Shown piece after piece: positions 27,162 through 35,443 of a stretch of 44,695 nt of DNA. Both the position numbers and the translations under genes were made by a program. The DNA is taken from the NCBI GenBank assembly GCA_028280605.1, contig JANQLL010000072.1:1-44695 (forward strand), in the 5' to 3' direction. Position 1 is the first letter of the stretch. Every line of letters begins with the position of its first letter. Below the pieces are notes generated by a model, which was not told where the DNA came from, ran no database searches, and worked only from the letters and a program-made list of their open reading frames with translations. Source of the stretch: Candidatus Gastranaerophilales bacterium (GTDB lineage: Bacteria > Cyanobacteriota > Vampirovibrionia > Gastranaerophilales > JANQFW01).

Positions 27162-27683
27162 TTATTCTTCTACAATTTCTGCAGCTTCAACAACTGCTTT
27201 TTCTCCTACAACAGTAGTTTCTTCTATGATAACTTCAGAAGCTACAACGTTAATAGGTAAAACCACTTCAACCTTTGAAGATAGTTTAACTTTCATTTTA
27301 TATTCGCCAAGTCTGTTTATTGGATTATCTAAAGAAATATTTCTTCTGTCTACATCTACGCCTGTTCTTTCTTGAAGTTCTTCAGATAATTTCTTTGTAG
27401 TAATAGCGCCGAATAATTTATCGTTTTCTCCAGCTTTAGCTTGTAGTGTAATTACTTCTAATGATTGTATAATATTTGATTTATCTACAGCTTCTTGATG
27501 TAATTTTTCTGCTTTAGCTTTAATTCTTGCAATATTTTTATCTCTGTTTCTTAATGCGCCATCAGTAGCTAATTCTGCATATCCTTGGGGTAATAAATAG
27601 TTTCTGCCGTATCCGTCAGCTACTTTAACCATATCACCTGCTTCACCCAGCGATTCAACATCTTTTTTCAATATTAATTTCAT
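27162..27683 (-). CDS. rplI: 50S ribosomal protein bL9
   Basis: bL9 binds 23S rRNA at the base of the L1 stalk. The N-terminal domain is typical: MKLILKKDVESLGEAGDMV and VADGYGRNYLLPQGYA, followed by the connecting helix and the C-terminal domain with GENDKLFGAIT. At 173 residues it is about 25 longer than usual because of a Glu/Val-rich acidic tail (VGEKAVVEAAEIVEE). SD AGGAG is 8 bases from the ATG. The usual neighbours rpsF, ssb, rpsR and dnaB are absent; it sits after a GNAT gene at the end of the acsD-acsC cluster. Confidence 0.97.
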   Translation of the reverse strand: MKLILKKDVESLGEAGDMVKVADGYGRNYLLPQGYAELATDGALRNRDKNIARIKAKAEKLHQEAVDKSNIIQSLEVITLQAKAGENDKLFGAITTKKLSEELQERTGVDVDRRNISLDNPINRLGEYKMKVKLSSKVEVVLPINVVASEVIIEETTVVGEKAVVEAAEIVEE

Positions 27684-27714
27684 TATATTTCTCCTATATG
27701 ATATTTTTATGACT

Positions 27715-28155
27715 CTATGAATGCCTATACATTTCTTTTATTTTTTTAGAAAAGATTTCAAAACCTAATTTACTATAAAAATCTTTTTTATGCCAGTGTG
27801 TATATAATGTTATTAAAGGTATACCATAATCGTCCAATTTAGTCAGCATTGTTTGTAAAATTAGTCGGCCTATTCCTTTGTTTTGAAATTTAGGATTAAC
27901 TGCCACATCCCATATTGTAGCAGAATAAAGTCCGTCACTGTTCGCTCTGGCAAGACCTATTAACAAATCTTCATACCACGCACTTGTGACAAGCAGACTT
28001 CTGTTTAACAATCTTTTTATTTCGTTTCTGTTGCGGTATTGCCAACCTACTGCCATAAATAAATCTTGTATTTGCTCCGGAGGAATATTTTTTGTGAAAC
28101 TTATTTTAATATTGTCATTAGAATATTTTTCTTTTTTAAAAATAGAATCTCGCAT
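27715..28155 (-). CDS. GNAT-family N-acetyltransferase
   Basis: A 146-residue acetyltransferase fold. The acetyl-CoA pyrophosphate loop is NKGIGRLILQTML at about 91-103, preceded by the strand IWDVAVNPKFQ and followed by HWHKKDFYSKLGFEIF, the usual motif B end. The acceptor (small molecule or protein N-terminus) is unknown. It is 27 bases from the preceding rRNA methyltransferase gene and 31 from rplI, all on the minus strand, which could suggest a translation-related role, but that is only positional. Confidence 0.85.
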   Translation of the reverse strand: MRDSIFKKEKYSNDNIKISFTKNIPPEQIQDLFMAVGWQYRNRNEIKRLLNRSLLVTSAWYEDLLIGLARANSDGLYSATIWDVAVNPKFQNKGIGRLILQTMLTKLDDYGIPLITLYTHWHKKDFYSKLGFEIFSKKIKEMYRHS

Positions 28156-28182
28156 ACAGCATTATCTCTATTCCTTATTTGT

Positions 28183-29562
28183 TTACTTTTTGAGTAATAC
28201 AATAGATTCTATGTGATAAGTATGACAAAACATATCAACCGGTTGAGCAAATTCAGGCGTAAAACCAAACGCGTTCAGATACTTAAGATCTCTAGCCAAC
28301 GTAGCAGGATTGCAACTTACATAAATAATATATTGGTCTGTTAATTGTTTTACGGCATTTAACGCACGTTCTGAACACCCTTTACGTGGCGGATCAAGTA
28401 TTATAACATCATATTTTTTATTTTTTTTAGCAAGTTGCTCAAGTTTGTTATCAGCATTGCCCTGTAAATAACTTATTTTTTCAGGATTTACATTGTTTAA
28501 TTTTATATTTTCCATTGCATCTTTAACAGCATTTGGATTATCCTCTATTGCTGTAATGCCTGAAGCTAAATCTTCTAACCAAAACGTAAAACTGCCCACA
28601 CCCGCATAAACATCCAAAATAGAAGGATGTGTCGTGTTATTTTTTACTAACTCCCTTACATAATTGAACATTTTTATCGCTGTATTTATATTTACCTGAA
28701 AAAAACTTGCTGATGATATTTTGAATTTTATTTTTTTATTTTCATTTTCTAATTCTTCTAAAATAAAATCATCACCGCAAATAAGCTGATAATCTCGCCC
28801 TTGTATAACATTAGATTTTGACGTATTAAAATTAACGCTTACACCTTTTATGCAGTCGAATTTATTATAAATATTCTCGCAGAGCTCTTTTAATGTATTT
28901 GTTATTTTATTTGAATTAACAACAATAGTTAGGGTTATATTTTTTTGTGTATAGCTGAATCTATACACTAGATGCCTAATAAGACCCTTATGTCTTACTT
29001 CATTATAAGCTGTCAGATTTAATTCTTGTGCGGTACCTCTAAAATATTGGGTAATTTCGTCAATTATTGCAGGTTGTGCAGGGCAGTATTTTATATTTAC
29101 CAGTTCGTGGCAGGCTTTTTTGTAATATCCGGCTAAAAACCTTTTGGAAACTTTGGTTTGTTGTATCGGGTATTGTATTTTACATCTGTATTCTTTTTGA
29201 AAATCTGAAACAATGACATCATTTACAGGGATATCCATACCGCTTATTTTATCTAAAGTTTCTTTTACGATTTGCTTTTTTATACTTAATTGTTCATTGT
29301 AGTATATATATTGCCATTGACATCCACCACAAACTTTTGCGAGCGGACATTCAGGTATTGTACGGCATTCTGACGGTTCAATAACTTCTGATAACAATGC
29401 TTTTGCATATGATTTTTTTGAAGAGACAATTTGGGCTTTAACCACATCACCTGGAGCTGTATCCGGTACAAATACAGCATAATTATCTATCTTACCAAGG
29501 CCATCACCGCCATAAGCAAGGCTATCAATTTTTATTTCTACTATATCACCTTTTTTAAACAT
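28183..29562 (-). CDS. 23S rRNA (uracil-C5)-methyltransferase, RlmD/RlmCD-like
   Basis: A 459-residue SAM-dependent enzyme of the RumA/TrmA family. It begins with a TRAM RNA-binding domain (MFKKGDIVEIKIDSLAYGGDGLG), then an Fe-S cysteine set in C-x5-C-x5-C-x2-C (CRTIPECPLAKVCGGC), then a Rossmann methyltransferase domain with LDVYAGVGSF, DPPRKGC and the nucleophile motif YVSCNPATLARDL. The C-terminal FCHTYHIESIVLL is typical. The exact target uridine cannot be told. It begins 8 bases after acsC ends, so it is co-transcribed with the corrinoid protein genes. Confidence 0.93.
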   Translation of the reverse strand: MFKKGDIVEIKIDSLAYGGDGLGKIDNYAVFVPDTAPGDVVKAQIVSSKKSYAKALLSEVIEPSECRTIPECPLAKVCGGCQWQYIYYNEQLSIKKQIVKETLDKISGMDIPVNDVIVSDFQKEYRCKIQYPIQQTKVSKRFLAGYYKKACHELVNIKYCPAQPAIIDEITQYFRGTAQELNLTAYNEVRHKGLIRHLVYRFSYTQKNITLTIVVNSNKITNTLKELCENIYNKFDCIKGVSVNFNTSKSNVIQGRDYQLICGDDFILEELENENKKIKFKISSASFFQVNINTAIKMFNYVRELVKNNTTHPSILDVYAGVGSFTFWLEDLASGITAIEDNPNAVKDAMENIKLNNVNPEKISYLQGNADNKLEQLAKKNKKYDVIILDPPRKGCSERALNAVKQLTDQYIIYVSCNPATLARDLKYLNAFGFTPEFAQPVDMFCHTYHIESIVLLKK

Positions 29563-29570
29563 ATTTATCT

Positions 29571-30938
29571 TTACTGCGTAATCAACTGAGACTTAAATAC
29601 TTTTAAATGATCCGGTATATCAACAGCTTCGCATGTACCTACTTCAATTTTCCATCCCGGTAGATCTTCTTCTATTTCTTCTTTTAGAGAAGCTACATAG
29701 CCTGGAATTATTAATGTCCTATGATCTACAAGCTCTTCTATATTGTTTTGCTTAACAGCTTTAGCAATAATTTCGCCTGTAAACTTATTTGCAGCCCACG
29801 CTGTTAGTACACTCATGCCGTCTGATGGTGTAATTAATAAGTGAACAGGTACACTGGATGATTCTATTTCACTTGCTACAGAAAAATAGGTGAGAGCAAA
29901 GTTTGTAGTAACCATTACCGGAGAATTTTTATCCACATCGCCGATAGAATATACTTTAGGCTCTATTTGCAGTGGCTTTTGCGGATCTACATATAAATTT
30001 TGCCTTAGAGTAATCAAAGAATAATATATTGCCGGATCAAAATCTTTTAAAACAACCACGTTTGAATACTTACAAGTAAGCGCACCTGCCCATAGTGATT
30101 GATGATAAATATCTATTGTACAATTTTCATAATCACTTAAAAACGTTGCAACAGGAAATCCTAGCGGCTCGAACTTTTCTTCGATGGCTGCTCTTCTTAA
30201 TATTGTTAGTTTTTCTATTAAATTCGTTGTATCTTTTTTGTTTTTTAGATTTAAGATTATATTTTTAATGTTGTTTTTAATTAGTTCTGATGTTAATTCT
30301 ATTAGCTCATCAATTGAATCTGCGCTGACAACTTGAGGAAGATTCAAGTCTTTTGCAAGTTCAATAATACTTTCTGCTTGAGCATTTAGTAAATAAATTA
30401 ATGGGGTGGAGCTTTTAATTTGATTAGATGCGGATTTTAAATTATTTATATTATTACTTTGCAAAATAACTGACATGCCTGTTGCAGCAACTTGATTTGC
30501 TTTTTGTGCAAAGCTATCATCACTGTCTATGAAGTTTATGGCATCAACGTTAAACTCTTCTCCTATTCGCTCAACAGAATAGCCTGTTATTTCATCTAAT
30601 TTATAGTCAAAGTCTTCATCTGAGCTTTTAAGCTCAATAGCATAGCAAGTTGGATTTACAAATTTTTTATCGTGTCTGAACAATACAGTTTCACCGCCCA
30701 CAATCATTTTGTTGTTTTGGCCGAATTTTATTTCCTGCTGGGCAACTCTATTAGATTCTTCCAGTAATTCTCTTAAATCATCAGGTATAAATTCACACTT
30801 ATTTAAATCTATCTGTTTTTTTGCCAGTTTCATTGCAAATGCCATACAGGTTGGACATCCGCATTTTTTGCAATTAGCTTCTTTTTGTTTTTTGCCGCCT
30901 GGTAGGAGTTTGAATATTTGTAATCCGGTTAATGCCAT
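29571..30938 (-). CDS. acsC: Corrinoid iron-sulfur protein large subunit (CODH/ACS gamma subunit)
   Basis: The large subunit of the corrinoid/iron-sulfur protein that carries the methyl group from methyl-tetrahydrofolate to acetyl-CoA synthase in the Wood-Ljungdahl pathway. The N-terminal [4Fe-4S] motif C-x2-C-x4-C-x16-C is complete (C23, C26, C31, C48). VGGETVLFRHDKKFVNPT and the C-terminal cobamide-binding region (VHLLITPSDGMSVLTAW, HRTLIIPGYVASLKEEIEE, GWKIEVGT) are present. I choose ATG at 30938 (MALTGLQIFKLLPG, 455 residues) over an upstream TTG at 30956: GGGAG lies 11 bases before the ATG and the family normally starts this way. acsD is 43 bases upstream. Confidence 0.94.
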   Translation of the reverse strand: MALTGLQIFKLLPGGKKQKEANCKKCGCPTCMAFAMKLAKKQIDLNKCEFIPDDLRELLEESNRVAQQEIKFGQNNKMIVGGETVLFRHDKKFVNPTCYAIELKSSDEDFDYKLDEITGYSVERIGEEFNVDAINFIDSDDSFAQKANQVAATGMSVILQSNNINNLKSASNQIKSSTPLIYLLNAQAESIIELAKDLNLPQVVSADSIDELIELTSELIKNNIKNIILNLKNKKDTTNLIEKLTILRRAAIEEKFEPLGFPVATFLSDYENCTIDIYHQSLWAGALTCKYSNVVVLKDFDPAIYYSLITLRQNLYVDPQKPLQIEPKVYSIGDVDKNSPVMVTTNFALTYFSVASEIESSSVPVHLLITPSDGMSVLTAWAANKFTGEIIAKAVKQNNIEELVDHRTLIIPGYVASLKEEIEEDLPGWKIEVGTCEAVDIPDHLKVFKSQLITQ

Positions 30939-30981
30939 TTGTTTAAAATCTCCCAACTAATTATATTGCTCATCAGTTAAA

Positions 30982-31878
30982 TTATGCATTTTTTATAAAG
31001 CCTCTAAGATACTCAACCGTATCAGGATGTAAGACTGAAACTATATTTGCACCAGCTGTTATCATAGAACAGGCTGTTAATAGCTCCCAGTTTACCGCCC
31101 TTGTTTCCATTTGACCCCAACCCGGGTCAACAGATTCGGCTTTTGCTTCTTTAGTCTTCCAAGCCTCTTCTCCAGCAAAAGCAATAATTGGCATATTAAG
31201 CATTTCGTCGCCTTCCAGGCCGGCGAGTTTTATTCTTTCTATTATACTGTAAGCATAATCCAGACCATATCCCAGACCACCGATATTAGGGTCGATTATG
31301 ATTCGATCAGCTGCTATGCCTGCTTCAGTAAGCAAAATATTTATTTGTTTTGCCAAATTTATATCTATTGGTGATCTGGCTATAATATTGTGATTTGTAT
31401 CTTTTAATGAATCTATTACATCTTTATAAATATCTTCTTCTATTACACCTATGGTGCATTGCTTTTGAGCTGATGCTGCCAGTTTAGGAATAAGTATTTT
31501 ATCAAGATTTTTTTTGTCTGCACCTGTTAGGATAGTTGGTTTTTGTATTTTTTTTGTTATTTCTTTACAAAAAGTAACACATTCATCTATTTCTTCTTCT
31601 GTTTCTATATTGAATTTGATATTTATTAAATCGGCATTTGTTTTATCGGCCAATTTTATCCAATCTTTCGGGTTGTTTATTGCACTACCGAGAGCACTTT
31701 TAAGAATGCCAGATGTACCTTTAGGTATTTTATAAAATACCTCTAGTGCTATTAACTGCTTATTTGCACTCTCATTGAGAAATGGCAGCATATTTTCGCA
31801 GCCGGTATATGTGTCTTGAAAACTAAGCTTTCTTATATTTTTATAATTTTTATTTTTTAGTTTTAAGTTAGATGCCAT
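30982..31878 (-). CDS. acsD: Corrinoid iron-sulfur protein small subunit (CODH/ACS delta subunit)
   Basis: The TIM-barrel small subunit of the corrinoid iron-sulfur protein. Family marks are the glycine-rich IIDPNIGGLGYGLDYAYSIIERIKLAGLEGD, EEAWKTKEA, WGQMETRAVNWELLTA and the final GANIVSVLHPDTVEYL. Length 298 is slightly short for the family. SD GAGG sits 5-6 bases from ATG. With acsC it makes a complete CFeSP heterodimer, but no CODH, ACS, methyltransferase (acsE) or CooC-type gene is in the window, so whether the pathway is complete remains open. Confidence 0.92.
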   Translation of the reverse strand: MASNLKLKNKNYKNIRKLSFQDTYTGCENMLPFLNESANKQLIALEVFYKIPKGTSGILKSALGSAINNPKDWIKLADKTNADLINIKFNIETEEEIDECVTFCKEITKKIQKPTILTGADKKNLDKILIPKLAASAQKQCTIGVIEEDIYKDVIDSLKDTNHNIIARSPIDINLAKQINILLTEAGIAADRIIIDPNIGGLGYGLDYAYSIIERIKLAGLEGDEMLNMPIIAFAGEEAWKTKEAKAESVDPGWGQMETRAVNWELLTACSMITAGANIVSVLHPDTVEYLRGFIKNA

Positions 31879-32116
31879 ATTTGCCTCATTTAGCTCTAGT
31901 AGTTATTTATTAATTTTACTATTAACATAATTTAAGAGGCAAATTTTTTAAAAATTATAATTTTTTATTTTTTTTTTGCTTATTATACAAATTTTAAAAA
32001 TACACCAAATTTAAAAATTTAAATTAATATTTCTTAAAATTTGACGATTTTGTGATTAAAAATTAAAAAATTTGGGAATAATACTATAGAGGTGAAAAAA
32101 CAAAAGGAGAAAAAAT
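31879..32116. promoter_or_regulatory. Divergent promoter region of acsD and the pilin-like gene
   Basis: Very AT-rich. Toward the plus strand TAATACTATAG at 32079-32089 is an extended -10-like site, with a start expected near 32090. The same 11-mer occurs at 11733-11743. No clear hexamer pair is seen for acsD. Confidence 0.4.
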
Positions 32117-34027
32117 TTGAATAAATTCTTCGGTCAAGCTCTAAATGAAACGAGTATACTGATTATTGCTGTCATCCTTGTAGGATTAGGTGCTGCAATC
32201 GCCTCATCTGGCAAAATTGCCGATTTCTTTGATAATTCAAACAAGATGGCAATGGACAAAAGTGAAATTCGAACGGAATTTAAAAAAGATATAAATAAAC
32301 TTCCAGAGTTAAGTGATATTACAATAAAAGTTGACGATAAAGAAGTTCAAGTCCCGGTTGAAGAAATTATCCGTAAGAAATTACGTGAAGGTAAATATAT
32401 TCAAACACTGGGTGATTCCGGCAATTTAGATGAAACTATTGCCCTGTTAAATGAATATACAAAACAAATCGAAGAAATAATCGAAGATTCACCGCAAAAT
32501 TATGATTTTGTTAAACAAGCTTTAATATCTTATACTGACGCAATAGATGAGTATGTTAGTAAAGATGCCAAAATTGTACAAAGCGGTAATGATCCTCTTC
32601 TTAAATTATTAAATGAACTGGATATTGCAATTGATCTATCTCAAGAGGGTGATCAAGCTATGCTTATAGATGAAGCTATTAAAATGATCCAAATGAAATA
32701 CGGACATACAAAAACCGGTCAATTGCTTATTGTATATATGAACGATATGTTAAAATTAGGCAAAAGCATAAATTATGAAGTAGATAGCCGTTTAGCAAAT
32801 AAGCTTGAAGGCTACAGTGATCAAGAGGCACTAACTGAAGAAATTAATGAAAAAGACAACAATAATGATGTTGTAGTTAATAAGAATATGAGCTTTAGCA
32901 GGAGCAGTAGCCGAAACAGCAACACCGGCAGTAACAACAGTAGCCTTAATCTCAGCAAAAATGGCTTTAACTTTAACAACAATAATAATGGCAAAAACAG
33001 CACCACTAATATTACAACTGACGGCAAAAATTTTGATCTTGATTATATAAACTCTGAAACATTTGCCAGCCCATCTATGGTTGATAAATGGAATCAAGAA
33101 TTTAATGATTTGCAGGCAAGACTTGAAGAAGTAAAAGCTGATAACCATGGCGAAAACATTGTAGAAGTATGCAGAAATAAAGATGCAGAATGTATTATGG
33201 ATGAAATTGCAGGCACAATGATGTTTGAAGAAGAATGTGATATCAATGATAAAGATAAAGATTGCCATGGTAGTCATATAGTAAACTTAAACGGTAATGT
33301 TTATGCATTTGATAATTCTGCACCGGGAATAATAACCAATGAAGGCGTATCTATGATATTTTTGACCAACAATGATTATTATGATGCCGGTACAGACAGT
33401 GTTTGTCAAGTTTTAGTTGATGTTGACGGACATGATAATGGTCCAAACGTAATTGGAATGGATAAATTTATGGCAATTATCAAAGAGGATGGAACTATTC
33501 AGCCTTGGGGATGGGGCACTTTTTACGAAGATAACTGTAATTCAGCCAGTACAGGATTGGCATGTTCTTCAACTTATATAAGAGAAGAGCAAGGTCCTCC
33601 ACGTAATGATCTTGAAGCTCTAAAAAATCAACTTGAAAATTTATTAATGGATGACAACCTGGCTTATAGTGAAAAAGCTGATATAGCGAAAGAAGTTAAT
33701 ATATATCGAGAAGGCAGTTATAGTGATATCCTTGGAAATTCAATGAACACTGAAAAATTAAATACTATATTAGATAAAAATAACGAAAGCAACGACAATA
33801 TTCTTAATAAAATGAAGTCATTAGATGAAAAGCCTATCAAAGACCAAGCTATTATAATTGATGAAAAACCTATTGAAGTTATCAAAGGCAAGCCTGATAC
33901 CGATCTTCCTGTTATAGAGCATCCGGTTGTCGACATATCTGAAAAAATGCCTCCTGTCAGCAAGCCTCCTGGAAAGAAAAACAAAAAGAATTATGATGAT
34001 GATGACGATGATGATGATGATGACTAA
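32117..34027 (+). CDS. Very large Flp/type IVb pilin-like secreted protein
   Basis: A 636-residue protein. The start is TTG at 32117, fixed by AGGAG 8 bases upstream. The N-terminus NKFFGQALNETSILIIAVILVGLGAAI fits a class IVb (Flp) prepilin: G then Glu at +5 then a hydrophobic helix. Ordinary Flp pilins are 50-80 residues, so this is a pilin-type stem with a huge C-terminal part: a helical region (about 30-235), an Asn/Ser linker (250-300), a region with HGSHIVNLNGNVYAFDNSAPG and DVDGHDNGPNVIGMDKF, which resembles the C-terminal domain of pseudopilin-like proteins of Melainabacteria, Cys pairs, then a Lys-rich patch and ten terminal Asp residues. Probably a surface or pilus-tip protein. Confidence 0.75.
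   Translation: MNKFFGQALNETSILIIAVILVGLGAAIASSGKIADFFDNSNKMAMDKSEIRTEFKKDINKLPELSDITIKVDDKEVQVPVEEIIRKKLREGKYIQTLGDSGNLDETIALLNEYTKQIEEIIEDSPQNYDFVKQALISYTDAIDEYVSKDAKIVQSGNDPLLKLLNELDIAIDLSQEGDQAMLIDEAIKMIQMKYGHTKTGQLLIVYMNDMLKLGKSINYEVDSRLANKLEGYSDQEALTEEINEKDNNNDVVVNKNMSFSRSSSRNSNTGSNNSSLNLSKNGFNFNNNNNGKNSTTNITTDGKNFDLDYINSETFASPSMVDKWNQEFNDLQARLEEVKADNHGENIVEVCRNKDAECIMDEIAGTMMFEEECDINDKDKDCHGSHIVNLNGNVYAFDNSAPGIITNEGVSMIFLTNNDYYDAGTDSVCQVLVDVDGHDNGPNVIGMDKFMAIIKEDGTIQPWGWGTFYEDNCNSASTGLACSSTYIREEQGPPRNDLEALKNQLENLLMDDNLAYSEKADIAKEVNIYREGSYSDILGNSMNTEKLNTILDKNNESNDNILNKMKSLDEKPIKDQAIIIDEKPIEVIKGKPDTDLPVIEHPVVDISEKMPPVSKPPGKKNKKNYDDDDDDDDDD
33994..34025 (+). repeat. GAT/GAC trinucleotide repeat encoding poly-Asp tail
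   Basis: Ten consecutive Asp codons (GAT with two GAC) just before the stop. Triplet repeats like this vary in number without breaking the frame. Confidence 0.85.
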
Positions 34028-34088
34028 AATAAAAAATAGTACAAAATAGCAATGATTTAGTTTAATTAAAAATTTATAATAGCATAGC

Positions 34089-34140
34089 AACAAAAGACAA
34101 TACAGCATAATTAAAAGTTATGAAATGGTTGTCTTTTGTT
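34089..34140 (+). terminator. Long-loop hairpin after the pilin-like gene
   Basis: Perfect 12-base arms AACAAAAGACAA (34089-34100) and TTGTCTTTTGTT (34129-34140); the 28-base loop holds an inner stem CATAA/TTATG. It lies 62 bases after the stop and ends T-rich. Confidence 0.6.
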
Positions 34141-34145
34141 AGTTT

Positions 34146-34222
34146 AAAAAAGGGAATTCTCCGAGTCTAGCTTGTAATGTCGGTCACAGGACGATTATAA
34201 GATCGGAGAGTTCCCTTTTTTG
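34146..34222. terminator. Large bidirectional hairpin with internal stem
   Basis: Arms AAAAAAGGGAATTCTCCGA and TCGGAGAGTTCCCTTTTTT nearly perfect, enclosing CTTGTAAT/ATTATAAG. U-runs would follow on either strand. It can end the pilin-like transcript and the small minus-strand ORF at 34236-34352. Confidence 0.75.
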
Positions 34223-34235
34223 GGGTGATTTCATC

Positions 34236-34352
34236 TTAAGTCATCGCTTTTAGCTTTTTATATAACTTAGGTTTACTTATAGGCTTAAATACTTGATCAG
34301 CCACAACTCTTTTTTGTTTTAGCCGGGGTGGGTAATAGTACCGGTGATTCAT
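34236..34352 (-). CDS. Possible 38-residue basic protein
   Basis: An ORF of 38 codons on the minus strand, MNHRYYYPPRLKQKR... ending ...KKLKAMT. It is strongly basic with about eleven Lys/Arg and Tyr/Pro-rich at the N-terminus, unlike random AT-rich translation. It ends 14 bases before the bidirectional hairpin, as a real gene would. Against it: no clear SD before the ATG, and small size. No family recognised. Confidence 0.35.
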   Translation of the reverse strand: MNHRYYYPPRLKQKRVVADQVFKPISKPKLYKKLKAMT

Positions 34353-34419
34353 TTTAAATTATTATTTTTACAATAAATAAAAAAATAATTTCTTTATATA
34401 TTTGCTTTAGGGGTACAAG

Positions 34420-35388
34420 ATGCAAAAGTCTTTAGTAAGCGTAATTATTACTACTTACAATAGAGCTGCTTATGTTAAACATTCTATTGATTCAGTATTA
34501 GCACAAATTTATGAATGTTTTGAGTTGATAATTATTGATGATGGTTCTACTGACAGTACAGTGGATATTGTTAAAAACTATAATGACAAAAGGATCAGAT
34601 ATTTTTATCAGCCCAATTTGGGTCAAAATTTTGCCAGAAACTACGGATTACAACTTTCTAAAGGTAAATATGCCGCGTTTCTGGACGCTGGTAATATATG
34701 GGAAATAAATAAACTTGAAAAACAAGTAAAAGTTTTGGACACCCATCCTGATATTGGTCTTGTGTACTGCGCAACAATCATTATCGATGAGAATAATAAC
34801 ATTATTGACAAACAAAAAATCTGTAATTATTCTGGCAATGTTACTGACAGACTTGTTTTGCAGAATTTTTTATATAATGGTTCGTGCGCTATGTTCAAGA
34901 TTAATGACAGTCTTTATAAAATTGGCAGATTTGATGAGACTACCACCAGGATGACAGACTGGGATTTTTATTTAAAATATTCATTGCACAACAAATTTTA
35001 TTCTATACCTGAATATCTGCTTAAATACAGAATGCATAGCAGCACATTGAATTTTAATTATATGAGTTATTTGGCAAGCGGATTTAGAATTTTAGATAAA
35101 TTCTTTCAAAATAAAAATTTACCACCTTCTGTTATTAAAAACAAAAATTTAGCTTATGCTATGCGATACAGGTATCTTGCGCAAAGATTTTTAGATAATG
35201 GCAAATATATTGAAGCCAGAGGGTATATACTTAAAGCTTTTGCCCAAGCAGGTGATATTATCTGGGAAAAAGAAGGCATTCTTACTTTTATAAAATGTTT
35301 TTTACCTTATAGATTATTTAAATTTATTAGTTATTTAAAAAAATACCTAGGCAAAGAAGCTATAAGACTAAGAGCTAATCAGGTTTAA
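34420..35388 (+). CDS. Family 2 glycosyltransferase with altered DXD motif
   Basis: A 322-residue GT-A fold enzyme, with start SVIITTYNRAAYVKHSIDSVLAQ, nucleotide-binding IIIDDGSTDST and donor-site region at about 85-95. The metal-binding motif, usually LD-x-DD, is LDAGN here (D89, A90, G91), so the second Asp is missing. MTDWDFYLKYS later matches the acceptor/catalytic ED-type region. The C-terminal 100 residues are helical and basic, as in cell-surface polysaccharide transferases. SD AGGGG is 7 bases from ATG. A second GT2 gene follows after 55 bases; both likely act on a surface glycan or on glycosylation of the neighbouring surface protein. Confidence 0.88.
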   Translation: MQKSLVSVIITTYNRAAYVKHSIDSVLAQIYECFELIIIDDGSTDSTVDIVKNYNDKRIRYFYQPNLGQNFARNYGLQLSKGKYAAFLDAGNIWEINKLEKQVKVLDTHPDIGLVYCATIIIDENNNIIDKQKICNYSGNVTDRLVLQNFLYNGSCAMFKINDSLYKIGRFDETTTRMTDWDFYLKYSLHNKFYSIPEYLLKYRMHSSTLNFNYMSYLASGFRILDKFFQNKNLPPSVIKNKNLAYAMRYRYLAQRFLDNGKYIEARGYILKAFAQAGDIIWEKEGILTFIKCFLPYRLFKFISYLKKYLGKEAIRLRANQV

Positions 35389-35443
35389 AAAGATAAAAAG
35401 TTGTTTATTCCTTAGTTTAATTTGATAGAGGAGAAAAGGATTT

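Noticed and set aside
30939..30956. TTG at 30956 as acsC start
   Set aside because: The SD GGGAG overlaps this codon region and fits the ATG at 30938, which also gives the usual family N-terminus.
33994..34025. Poly-Asp repeat as a frameshifting contingency locus
   Set aside because: Units are triplets, so changes keep the frame and cannot switch the gene off.
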